Source: an uncultured Alphaproteobacteria bacterium (GTDB lineage Bacteria > Pseudomonadota > Alphaproteobacteria > Micavibrionales > Micavibrionaceae). Taken from it: a DNA stretch of 64,000 nucleotides. Shown one piece after another: positions 46,635 through 54,291 of this stretch. The notes under the pieces were generated by a model, which saw only the letters and a program-made list of their open reading frames with translations, was not told the origin of the DNA and ran no database searches. The position numbers were made by a program, and so were the translations under genes. The DNA is taken from the NCBI GenBank assembly GCA_937931645.1, contig CALHAR010000007.1, forward strand, positions 1-64,000. Reading direction: 5' to 3'. Numbering within the stretch: position 1 is the stretch's first letter; the number at the start of each line of letters is the position of its first letter.

Positions 46635-49028
46635 ATGACTTCAAAAAAAGACCTTTCAGAAAGAGATATATGTACAAAATACATTCAACCAGCAATTGAA
46701 CGTGCTGGCTGGGACAAGCTGAAACAGATTCGTGAGGAAGTATCATTTACTGATGGTCGAATTTTCGTAAAAGGTGATATGACAACACGTGGTAAGCAAA
46801 AGCGTGCTGATTATATTCTTTATTATAAACCCAATATTCCTATAGCAATTATTGAAGCAAAAGATAACAAACATTCTGTTCGTGCTGGAATACAGCAAGG
46901 TTTAAGCTACGCTGAAATATTAGATATTCCCTGTGTTTATAGTAGTAATGGTGATGGCTTCTATGAGCATGATCGAACATGCTCAGATGGCAATATTGAA
47001 AAAGAACTGACACTAGATGAATTTCCTTCACCAGAAGAACTCTGGAAACGCTACAAAAAATACAAAGGTATTGAGACTGAAGAACAAGAACGTGTTTCTT
47101 CCCAAGATTATTTTTATGATGGATCAGGAAGAACCCCTCGTTATTACCAGCAAGTAGCTATCAATCGAACTGTTGAAGCTATAGCAAAGGGAAAAGATCG
47201 AATATTGCTTACGATGGCAACAGGTACTGGTAAAACATACACTGCATTTCAAATAATTCATCGTCTATGGAAGAGCAACACTAAGAAACGTATTTTGTTT
47301 CTAGCGGATAGAAACGCATTGATAGATCAAACAAAACGTGGTGATTTTCGTCATTTCAAGGACAAAATGACAGTGATTAAACAAAAAAAAATTGATAAGT
47401 CATATGAAATTTATCTTGCTCTCTATCAGGGATTAACGAATTACGATGAAGATAAAGACGCATATCGTCAATTCACCGAAGATTTCTTTGATTTAATTGT
47501 TATAGATGAATGTCATAGAGGTAGTGCGTCAGAGGATAGCGCATGGAGAGAGATATTGAACTACTTTAGTTCAGCTACTCATGTAGGTCTCACAGCAACC
47601 CCTAAAGAAACAGAGACAGTATCAAGCACAGAATATTTTGGTGATCCAATATATACCTACTCATTGAAGCAAGGTATTTATGACGGTTTTCTTGCACCAT
47701 ACAAAGTTCTCAAAGTTGGTCTAAATGTTGATCTTGAGGGGTGGAGACCAGAACACAATACTTTAGATAAGCAAGGTATAGTTGTTGAAGACCGTGTTTA
47801 TAACAGAAAAGATTACGATAGAACCCTTGTTATTGAAGAACGAACAGAAGCTGTTGCGAAGAAAGTCACTCAATTTCTTAAAAAGACCAATCGCTTTGAT
47901 AAAACTATTATTTTCTGCGTTGATATTGACCATGCTGAACGAATGCGCACTGCAATAGCTAAAGAAAATAGTGATTTAATGGCTCAAAACTCAAAATACG
48001 TCATGCAAATCACAGGTGACAACGATGAAGGTAAGCGTGAACTTGATAATTTCATTAACCCTGAAGAACGCTACCCTGTAATTGCGACAACTTCAAAGTT
48101 AATGACAACAGGGGTCGATGCGCAAACCTGTAAGTTGATTGTTCTTGATAGTAATATTGGCTCAATGACTGAGTTTAAACAAATTATTGGTCGTGGAACT
48201 CGTATCAATGAAGAATTCGGTAAAAGTTTCTTCACAATCATGGATTTCAGAAATGTTACAGACCTTTTTGCTGACCCTAAATTTGATGGTGATCCAGTAA
48301 GAGTCAAAGAGCTTGGTGAAGATGATGAGTTTGAGACCCCAGAAGAAGAGATAGAAGATACCGAATCTATCACAGACATTGATGGTGAGGAAATTACTTT
48401 TGATGATCATAACGGACAAGGTACGGACATAATTGGTGGTGGTGATATTATCTCTGAACCAAGAGAAAAATACTATGTTAATGGTGTAAATGTTGCTGTT
48501 CTTAACGAGCGCATTCAATACATGGATGGCAACGGGAAGCTAATAACTGGCAGTTTGAAAGATTACACACGTTCAAAGGTATTAGAACAATATCGTTCAT
48601 TAGATGAGTTTCTCAATACATGGAAATCAGCAGATAAGAAACAAGCCATTATTGAAGAGTTGATGGAACAAGGAATAATCTTTGAAAATCTTAAGGAAGC
48701 CGTTAATAAAGAAATGGATGTCTTCGACCTCATTTGTCACACAGCTTTTGATCAACCACCTCTGACACGTACTCAACGAGCGAAAACTGTTAGAAAAGGT
48801 GATTACTTTGATCAATACAGTGATCAAGCAAAAAAGGTACTAGAAGCATTGCTTGATAAGTATGCAGATGAGGGAATAGAAAATATCGAAGACATGAAGG
48901 TGTTGCAAGTAAACCCATTTGATAAATTTGGATCACCTGTTGAAATTGTGCAACTATTTGGTGGAAAGCAGAAATACCTTGAAGCATTGAACGGTTTAGA
49001 AAAACAAATTTATAGAGTAGAACAGTAA
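46635..49028 (+). CDS. hsdR: Type I restriction enzyme R subunit
   Basis: A protein of about 797 residues (ATG at 46635). The endonuclease domain near the N-terminus holds a PD-ExK-type core (RADYILYY...IAIIEAKDNKHS), followed by the SF2 translocase: Walker A TMATGTGKTYTAFQ, DECHRG box, SATHVGLTATP and QIIGRGTRI. The C-terminal helical region is shorter than in EcoR124 HsdR. It translocates DNA and cuts it away from the recognition site. HsdM-S starts 3 nt after its stop. Confidence 0.93.
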   Translation: MTSKKDLSERDICTKYIQPAIERAGWDKLKQIREEVSFTDGRIFVKGDMTTRGKQKRADYILYYKPNIPIAIIEAKDNKHSVRAGIQQGLSYAEILDIPCVYSSNGDGFYEHDRTCSDGNIEKELTLDEFPSPEELWKRYKKYKGIETEEQERVSSQDYFYDGSGRTPRYYQQVAINRTVEAIAKGKDRILLTMATGTGKTYTAFQIIHRLWKSNTKKRILFLADRNALIDQTKRGDFRHFKDKMTVIKQKKIDKSYEIYLALYQGLTNYDEDKDAYRQFTEDFFDLIVIDECHRGSASEDSAWREILNYFSSATHVGLTATPKETETVSSTEYFGDPIYTYSLKQGIYDGFLAPYKVLKVGLNVDLEGWRPEHNTLDKQGIVVEDRVYNRKDYDRTLVIEERTEAVAKKVTQFLKKTNRFDKTIIFCVDIDHAERMRTAIAKENSDLMAQNSKYVMQITGDNDEGKRELDNFINPEERYPVIATTSKLMTTGVDAQTCKLIVLDSNIGSMTEFKQIIGRGTRINEEFGKSFFTIMDFRNVTDLFADPKFDGDPVRVKELGEDDEFETPEEEIEDTESITDIDGEEITFDDHNGQGTDIIGGGDIISEPREKYYVNGVNVAVLNERIQYMDGNGKLITGSLKDYTRSKVLEQYRSLDEFLNTWKSADKKQAIIEELMEQGIIFENLKEAVNKEMDVFDLICHTAFDQPPLTRTQRAKTVRKGDYFDQYSDQAKKVLEALLDKYADEGIENIEDMKVLQVNPFDKFGSPVEIVQLFGGKQKYLEALNGLEKQIYRVEQ

Positions 49029-49031
49029 AAA

Positions 49032-51350
49032 ATGACCAATATTAGTGGAATCGTTAAATCAGCACGTAAAATTATGCGACAAGATACAGGTACAGGAAGT
49101 GATGAACTTCGTATCTTGCAACTAGGTTGGATGCTGTTTCTTAAAGTCTTTAGCGACAAAGACAAAGAACTTGAATTGATTAACGATGATTATGCATCAC
49201 CTATACCTGCTGAACTGCATTGGGATCAATGGGCTGGTGATGATGAAGGTATGACAGGTGATGAACTGCTTGAATTTGTTGATCGTAAGCTGTTTCCAAC
49301 ACTTTCAGAACTTGATCTCTCAACAGGTAATAAGCGTGCTGTTCTGGTTCGAGATGTGTTTGAGAATAACTTCAATTATATGAAGTCTGGCATTCATCTT
49401 CGTCAGGTTATTAACAAGCTAAATGAAATCAACTTTAATAACAGTAAAGACAAGCACCTATTTGGAGAGATATACGAGAAATTCTTAGGTGAATTACAAA
49501 GTGCAGGTACATTAGGTGAGTTTTATACACCACGTGCTATAACACAATTATTGACTGAGCTTACTGACCCTGAGCATGGTGAAAAGGTTCTTGACCCCTC
49601 ATGTGGTACTGGTGGTTATCTAACAGCTACAATTGAACACCTGAAAGCAAACTCAAGTAGTGTTGAAGAACGAACAGCTATTCAAGAAAATGTAAGGGGG
49701 TGGGAATACAAACCACTTCCACATCTACTGGCAAATACAAATCTCATATTACATGATATCAATTTACCTAATATTCGATTTGGTGATTCTCTTGAACGTC
49801 CATTGTCTGAATACACACAAAAAGACCGTGTGGACATTATTCTTGCAAATCCACCATTTGGAGGGGTTGTATCAAATAACAATGAGAACAACTTTCCTCA
49901 AAACTACCGTACAAAAGAATCTGCTGATCTATTCCTTATTTTAATGATTCATTTACTTAAAGATGGTGGTCGTGCAGCAATTGTATTGCCTGAGGGATCT
50001 CTTTCTGGTGAAGGAGTTAAGGCTCGCATAAGAAAAAAACTGCTTGAAGATTGTGATTTGCATACGATAGTAAAACTTCCTAGTTCAGTTTTTGAACCAT
50101 ATGCATCTGCAACGACTAACCTTTTGTTTTTTCAAAAAGGTAAGAAAACAAAGAAAGTTTGGTATTACGAGCACTTATTACCAGAAGGCTATAAAGCTTA
50201 CTCAAAAACAAAACCTATAAAGATAGAAGAGTTTAAAGAGTTTAAAGAATGGTGGAATAACAAAAGAACTACGGATCACGCTTGGCAAGTTGACATTAAG
50301 GAAATTATTGATCGAGATTATGATTTAGCTATAGAAAACCCAATTAAAGCTAAAAAAGAGGACGTAAATACCGAAGAACTTTATAAAAAATATACGAAAT
50401 CAAATGATCAAATAAGTTTTTTAATAAAAGAAGTCATATCTGAAACAATTAATCAAAATTCTATTGTTTCAGATATATTAGAAAAAGATATTTCTCTATT
50501 TAAGAACGCTAGTGTTATTAGACAACTTAAACAAGAAATTATGTATGAAGCTATTCAGGGAAAAATCACTTCTCAATGGAGGGTAGATAAAAAGCTAACA
50601 GATTCAGCTCAGACTTTAATAAAAGAAGCAAAAAAAATTAAAGACAAACTTATCCAAGAAAAAGAAATCAGACGACCAAAATCTACACTCCCAATTCAAG
50701 AAAAAGATATCCCTTTTCAAATACCAGAAAGTTGGTCTTGGTGTCGAGTTGGTGATATTGGGGTTATTAGTAGAGGAAAAAGCCCTCAGTACGCTCCAAA
50801 ATCTAGCGCAACAATTTTGAACCAAAAGTGTGTGCGCTGGTTTAAGATAGAGTTAGAGCATTCAAAAAATATTTCTGAAGAATGGTCTTCTAGCTTACCA
50901 AATTTTATCAGAACTCGAAGAAATGATGTTCTTATAAACTCTACGGGTGAGGGTACAATAGGACGGTCGGCAATTGTAGAAGATACGTCTGAAGGATTAT
51001 TGTTTGATTCACACGTCTTGAGATTAAGAACTGAAGTTGATCCTATGTACATTACATCACTTATAAACTCTGATTTTGGTCAAAAACAGATAAACTCGCT
51101 CAAAGGGGCTAAAACAACAAAGCAAACGGAACTTGGAGTCAATAATCTTAGCAATATATTAATCCCTCTGGCACCAAAAGAAGAACAAAAAGAAATAGTT
51201 TTAAAACTTAAATCATTACTTACTAAGTGCGATAAAATTCACGAATGTATTTCGATATCTAATCAATACTCAGAAAAATTAATGAAGAATCTACTTCAAG
51301 AAGCTTTTACAGAGCCAGAACGTAATAAACAATTGAAAGAATGTGCATAA
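49032..51350 (+). CDS. hsdM: Fused type I methyltransferase-specificity protein (HsdM-HsdS)
   Basis: A 772-residue fusion. Residues 1-470 are HsdM: N-terminal helices, GEFYTPRAITQLL, the SAM motif DPSCGTGGYL (about 186-195) and the catalytic NPPF (about 273). From about 495 the HsdS part begins (LKQEIMYEAIQGKIT), with one target-recognition domain starting PESWSWCRVGDIG and one distal helix (PKEEQKEIVLKLKSLL). A usual HsdS has two such halves. A dimer would give two half-sites and probably a palindromic target. The gene is between hsdR and the DUF4917 gene. Confidence 0.9.
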   Translation: MTNISGIVKSARKIMRQDTGTGSDELRILQLGWMLFLKVFSDKDKELELINDDYASPIPAELHWDQWAGDDEGMTGDELLEFVDRKLFPTLSELDLSTGNKRAVLVRDVFENNFNYMKSGIHLRQVINKLNEINFNNSKDKHLFGEIYEKFLGELQSAGTLGEFYTPRAITQLLTELTDPEHGEKVLDPSCGTGGYLTATIEHLKANSSSVEERTAIQENVRGWEYKPLPHLLANTNLILHDINLPNIRFGDSLERPLSEYTQKDRVDIILANPPFGGVVSNNNENNFPQNYRTKESADLFLILMIHLLKDGGRAAIVLPEGSLSGEGVKARIRKKLLEDCDLHTIVKLPSSVFEPYASATTNLLFFQKGKKTKKVWYYEHLLPEGYKAYSKTKPIKIEEFKEFKEWWNNKRTTDHAWQVDIKEIIDRDYDLAIENPIKAKKEDVNTEELYKKYTKSNDQISFLIKEVISETINQNSIVSDILEKDISLFKNASVIRQLKQEIMYEAIQGKITSQWRVDKKLTDSAQTLIKEAKKIKDKLIQEKEIRRPKSTLPIQEKDIPFQIPESWSWCRVGDIGVISRGKSPQYAPKSSATILNQKCVRWFKIELEHSKNISEEWSSSLPNFIRTRRNDVLINSTGEGTIGRSAIVEDTSEGLLFDSHVLRLRTEVDPMYITSLINSDFGQKQINSLKGAKTTKQTELGVNNLSNILIPLAPKEEQKEIVLKLKSLLTKCDKIHECISISNQYSEKLMKNLLQEAFTEPERNKQLKECA

Positions 51351-51353
51351 GGC

Positions 51354-52379
51354 ATGGCAATAGATACCAACATAAAGCAATTTTCTGAATGTCTTGATTT
51401 ATGCACAACAGGTAAAAAACACCTGATGTTAGGAAATGGTTTTAGTATAGATATCTTCCCTCAAATATTTAACTACCGTACCCTTGCTGAAAACGTTACA
51501 TCCGATGAAATCAGAACTCTTTTTAATGAACTAGATACAAATGATTTTGAATTTGTAATGCGTCGATTATTTGAAGCTGATGAGATCATAAAACACTACC
51601 CTGAAACAGATGATCTATCTACGACATTGAACTCTGACTTAGAATCATTAAAAGCGACATTAATTCAGGTTATTACTGACTGTCATCCTGCATTGCCAAG
51701 TGAAATAACAGAAGAACAATATGAAAGCTGTCGTATATTCTTAGCTAATTTTGATGGGAAGAAATATACCTTCAATTACGACCTGTTGCTGTATTGGGTC
51801 TACATGCACTTCATTGAAGATGTAGAAAAGAGGTTGGAGTTCGATGATGGTTTTAGGTACGGAGATATTGAAGTAGACTTATCTGTCTTCTGGGAGATAG
51901 GACGTGAAAGACAGCAAAGCATCTATTACTTACACGGTGCAATGCATATCTTCAGTGACGGTGCTGATATTGAGAAACTCTCATACAACAATGTAGGTGT
52001 AAGATTGTCTGAGCAAGTGCGTAGTGCAGTCGGTAGCAACAAATTCCCAGTGTTTATATCTGAAGGTACGACAGAACATAAGTTAACTCGAATTAAGAAG
52101 AATGCTTATCTAGCAAGGGCATTCTCTAGCTTGAAGAGTATTGGTGGTAACCTATTTATCTTTGGGCATTCAATTCGTGATGAAGATGATCATATATTCA
52201 ATTACTTTAATGACAAGAATTCTGGAGTGAAGAAAGTTTTTATAAGCTTATTTGGTGACCCCGAAAGTGAAGCTAACCAAGCCATCATAGAAAAAGTTAC
52301 TCGATGGTCAGAAGATGCTACCAGAAAAGATTTCTATTTCTTTGATTCTTCATCTGCAAATGTTTGGTCTAATAACTAG
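51354..52379 (+). CDS. DUF4917 family protein (SIR2-like)
   Basis: A 341-residue protein that I match to DUF4917. The N-terminal HLMLGNGFSIDIF (about 23-35) resembles the nucleotide-binding loop of SIR2-like folds. Later motifs are TFNYDLLLYWVYMHF, YYLHGAMHIF (histidine as in SIR2-type catalytic sites) and FIFGHSIRDEDDHIFNYF. SIR2-like proteins in defence islands often degrade NAD after infection. The gene starts 3 nt after HsdM-S and so belongs to the same transcript. Confidence 0.72.
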   Translation: MAIDTNIKQFSECLDLCTTGKKHLMLGNGFSIDIFPQIFNYRTLAENVTSDEIRTLFNELDTNDFEFVMRRLFEADEIIKHYPETDDLSTTLNSDLESLKATLIQVITDCHPALPSEITEEQYESCRIFLANFDGKKYTFNYDLLLYWVYMHFIEDVEKRLEFDDGFRYGDIEVDLSVFWEIGRERQQSIYYLHGAMHIFSDGADIEKLSYNNVGVRLSEQVRSAVGSNKFPVFISEGTTEHKLTRIKKNAYLARAFSSLKSIGGNLFIFGHSIRDEDDHIFNYFNDKNSGVKKVFISLFGDPESEANQAIIEKVTRWSEDATRKDFYFFDSSSANVWSNN

Positions 52380-52583
52380 TCACTCAATCAGGTCAGACAA
52401 TTCACATTCTAACGCATCAGCAATCTTTACCAATGTTTTGATGCTGACATTTTCTTTACCATTCTCAATCTCTGAGAGGTAGCTTCTGTCGATTTCAGCG
52501 ACACCACACAAATCTTCTTGCGTCATGTTCTGTTGTTTTCTGCGCTCTGCGATGTTTTTACCGATGATTTCTAGTTCATTCAT
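52380..52583 (-). CDS. XRE-family transcriptional regulator
   Basis: A 67-residue single-domain helix-turn-helix protein. IIGKNIAERRKQQNMTQEDLCGVAEIDRSYLSEIENGKENVSIKTLVKIADAL matches the XRE/Cro family, much like restriction-modification controller (C) proteins. It is convergent with the DUF4917 gene (adjacent stop codons) and divergent from the coiled-coil gene, with matching operators between. Confidence 0.9.
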   Translation of the reverse strand: MNELEIIGKNIAERRKQQNMTQEDLCGVAEIDRSYLSEIENGKENVSIKTLVKIADALECELSDLIE

Positions 52584-52592
52584 GCAGAAATT

Positions 52593-52635
52593 ATGTTGTT
52601 TTTATCCAACATTTACCATAGGATATATCCAACAT
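52593..52635. promoter_or_regulatory. Candidate XRE operator (three half-sites)
   Basis: ATGTTG (52593-52598) and CAACAT (52607-52612) are an inverted pair with an 8-nt spacer, and TATCCAACAT is repeated at 52603-52612 and 52626-52635, 23 bp apart (about two helical turns). The last copy overlaps the ATG of the next gene. This layout suits a small dimeric XRE regulator controlling both genes. Confidence 0.55.
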
Positions 52636-53512
52636 GGGCAAAGTTGGTACAATAAAGAATGTAAGTGGGTGCTTGAATGCGAAGAGCGCAAGCATCTACA
52701 GTGAAAAAGGTGAGTATTTCATTCAAATAGACGGTATGTTCGGTACAGAAGCTATCAGTCTGTCTAATGAACTCGCATCAGTAAGCTTTGAGCGTCACAC
52801 AAAGATGAATAAGAAGGGGGTTGCAGCTAAAACACTTGCAGGTGGTCTCGCAGGTACAGCATACGGTAAGGGTCACACAGGCTTGACTGGTGCGCTTTAC
52901 TTTCTTGGTCATTCTATTGGTGATACTTCTGAATCCACCTTTATAGCATTGACTACGAAAGACGGTGATAGCTTATATGGTGAAGCAGATGCTCGTACAG
53001 CATCACTACTCGCTAGCATTGCACCTAATGACTATGATGAGCGTGATACAGCACAGATAGAAGCAGAACAAAAGAAGCGAAAACGCTTTCTTAAAGATGC
53101 ACCCAGAACATATTATGAGGTCAAAGACAGTGTTGATACGTTGCAATCGAAACTGAGTGAACTTAAAGCGATTAAAGACAATGGTAAGACGTTTGAAGAA
53201 CGTGAAGAAGCACTTGAAGCGTATACAGCACTCGACAATGAACTCTCTGAGAAGAAAAGACTGCTGTCTGATTTAGAACTTGAATTGAAAGCACGTAGTG
53301 CAGGGTACAGCAGTCATGAAGACTTGCATGAAAAGCAAATAGAGGTCTCTCAGAAGGGGTATAAGCTTCAACAGAAGATTGATGTACCTCGTATTAGACT
53401 CGGTTTATATGTTCTGTCAGTGCTCGCAATCGTTCAGTTGTTTGTGACTGACAACTACGAAGCAACTTTCGCATTTTATCACCCAATCGCAATAATATAC
53501 TTTCTTGGGTAA
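52634..53512 (+). CDS. Unknown coiled-coil protein with C-terminal membrane segment
   Basis: A 292-residue protein. The first ~130 residues contain KGEYFIQIDGMFGTEAISLSNELASVSFER, a small beta-rich fold with a glycine-rich loop (AGGLAGTAYGKGHTGLTG). A charged coiled coil covers about 140-250, and a hydrophobic segment (RLGLYVLSVLAIVQLFV) lies near the end. I do not recognise a family. The operator repeats overlap its start. It may belong to the island defence unit or be cargo; its 3' end abuts the recombinase remnant. Confidence 0.5.
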   Translation: MGKVGTIKNVSGCLNAKSASIYSEKGEYFIQIDGMFGTEAISLSNELASVSFERHTKMNKKGVAAKTLAGGLAGTAYGKGHTGLTGALYFLGHSIGDTSESTFIALTTKDGDSLYGEADARTASLLASIAPNDYDERDTAQIEAEQKKRKRFLKDAPRTYYEVKDSVDTLQSKLSELKAIKDNGKTFEEREEALEAYTALDNELSEKKRLLSDLELELKARSAGYSSHEDLHEKQIEVSQKGYKLQQKIDVPRIRLGLYVLSVLAIVQLFVTDNYEATFAFYHPIAIIYFLG

Positions 53513-54069
53513 GTACGTCTACCTCATCTGTCGTAACCCTGATAATTATAAGAAAAAGATGTGGGTTCGAGAACAAGAGGTTCTTGAACAGATTGAAACA
53601 GCATTACAACCATTGATGATACCAGACGACCAGATTGACAGTATTATTGCATATATTAAGAAAACCAGTGCGTCAGAGCAGTCAGACCACCGTGACAATC
53701 AGCGCAAATACCGCAAAGAACTGTTAGATGTAGACACCCAGATTGACCGATTAACTGACTTATTGGTTAATAACCACATCACAGAAGGTGCGTATCAACG
53801 CAAACACACCCAATTACAATCACGACACACTGAATTAACTGCGCACCTGCAAGCACAGCACGTGACTGTGAAAGAGACTGAACAAGCGTTGATTAAGCTA
53901 GTTCGGTTCATGAATAACTTAGATATTGCCATAAAGAGTTCGAAAAATGATATTAAACGCATGGTGCTAAAGACCCTGTTTTCGAACTTATTATTGAAGG
54001 GTAGAAACCTAGAGTATACTTGGGTTTCAGGTATGTGGGGGTGCTGTAACGCAAGGTTAAATCAGAAAT
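53505..54069 (+). pseudogene. Truncated large serine recombinase (C-terminal fragment)
   Basis: A 3' fragment of a large serine recombinase. The tail after the zinc ribbon (KKMWVREQEVLEQIETAL), the coiled-coil motif RHTELTAHLQAQH and the closing IKSSKNDIKRMVLKTLFSNLLLKG are characteristic. No catalytic serine domain or zinc-ribbon cysteines are left, and the apparent start is a TTG. The frame runs on into antisense tRNA-Gln to 54152, which is not protein coding. A decayed second recombinase at the tRNA side of the island. Confidence 0.7.
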
Positions 54070-54143
54070 GGCTGGGGTGGCAGGATTCGAACCTGCGCAT
54101 GGCGAGATCAAAACCCGCTGCCTTACCGCTTGGCTACACCCCA
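54069..54143 (-). tRNA. tRNA-Gln (anticodon TTG)
   Basis: Minus-strand cloverleaf: acceptor TGGGGTG, D arm GCCAAGCGGTAAGGC, anticodon arm GCGGG-TTTTGAT-CTCGC with anticodon TTG, T arm CAGGTTCGAATCCTG, discriminator G and encoded CCA (complement of 54069-54071). It reads CAA. Its 3' end is the right boundary of the genomic island. Confidence 0.94.
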
Positions 54144-54291
54144 ACAATTTAGGTGACTATAGTGACACAACAAGAACATACGCCACATGACCTAATATCG
54201 AGCAGGATAATGCCTTGTAAATGTAGGGAATTCAAGTGTTTTTTTCAAAACTGTAAACGCCGCTTTAACAGACAAAACATCTCTTTATAAT

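Larger units (their letters stand above)
45717..54101. mobile_element. Genomic island at tRNA-Gln (integrase, type I RM, DUF4917)
   Basis: The island lies on the 3' side of tRNA-Gln (54069-54143, minus strand). An imperfect copy of the tRNA 3' region is at the other end: 45717-45749 reads AATGGCTGG-TGGCA-ATTC-A-GCGCATG in the same order as 54067-54101, with short indels. A tyrosine integrase is at the left end and a degraded serine recombinase at the right. The cargo (HsdR, HsdM-S, DUF4917, XRE regulator) is defence-like. Boundaries are inferred. Confidence 0.65.

Noticed and set aside
54070..54152. C-terminal extension of the recombinase fragment (WQDSNLR-type sequence)
   Set aside because: Antisense translation of the tRNA-Gln gene; ends there by chance.
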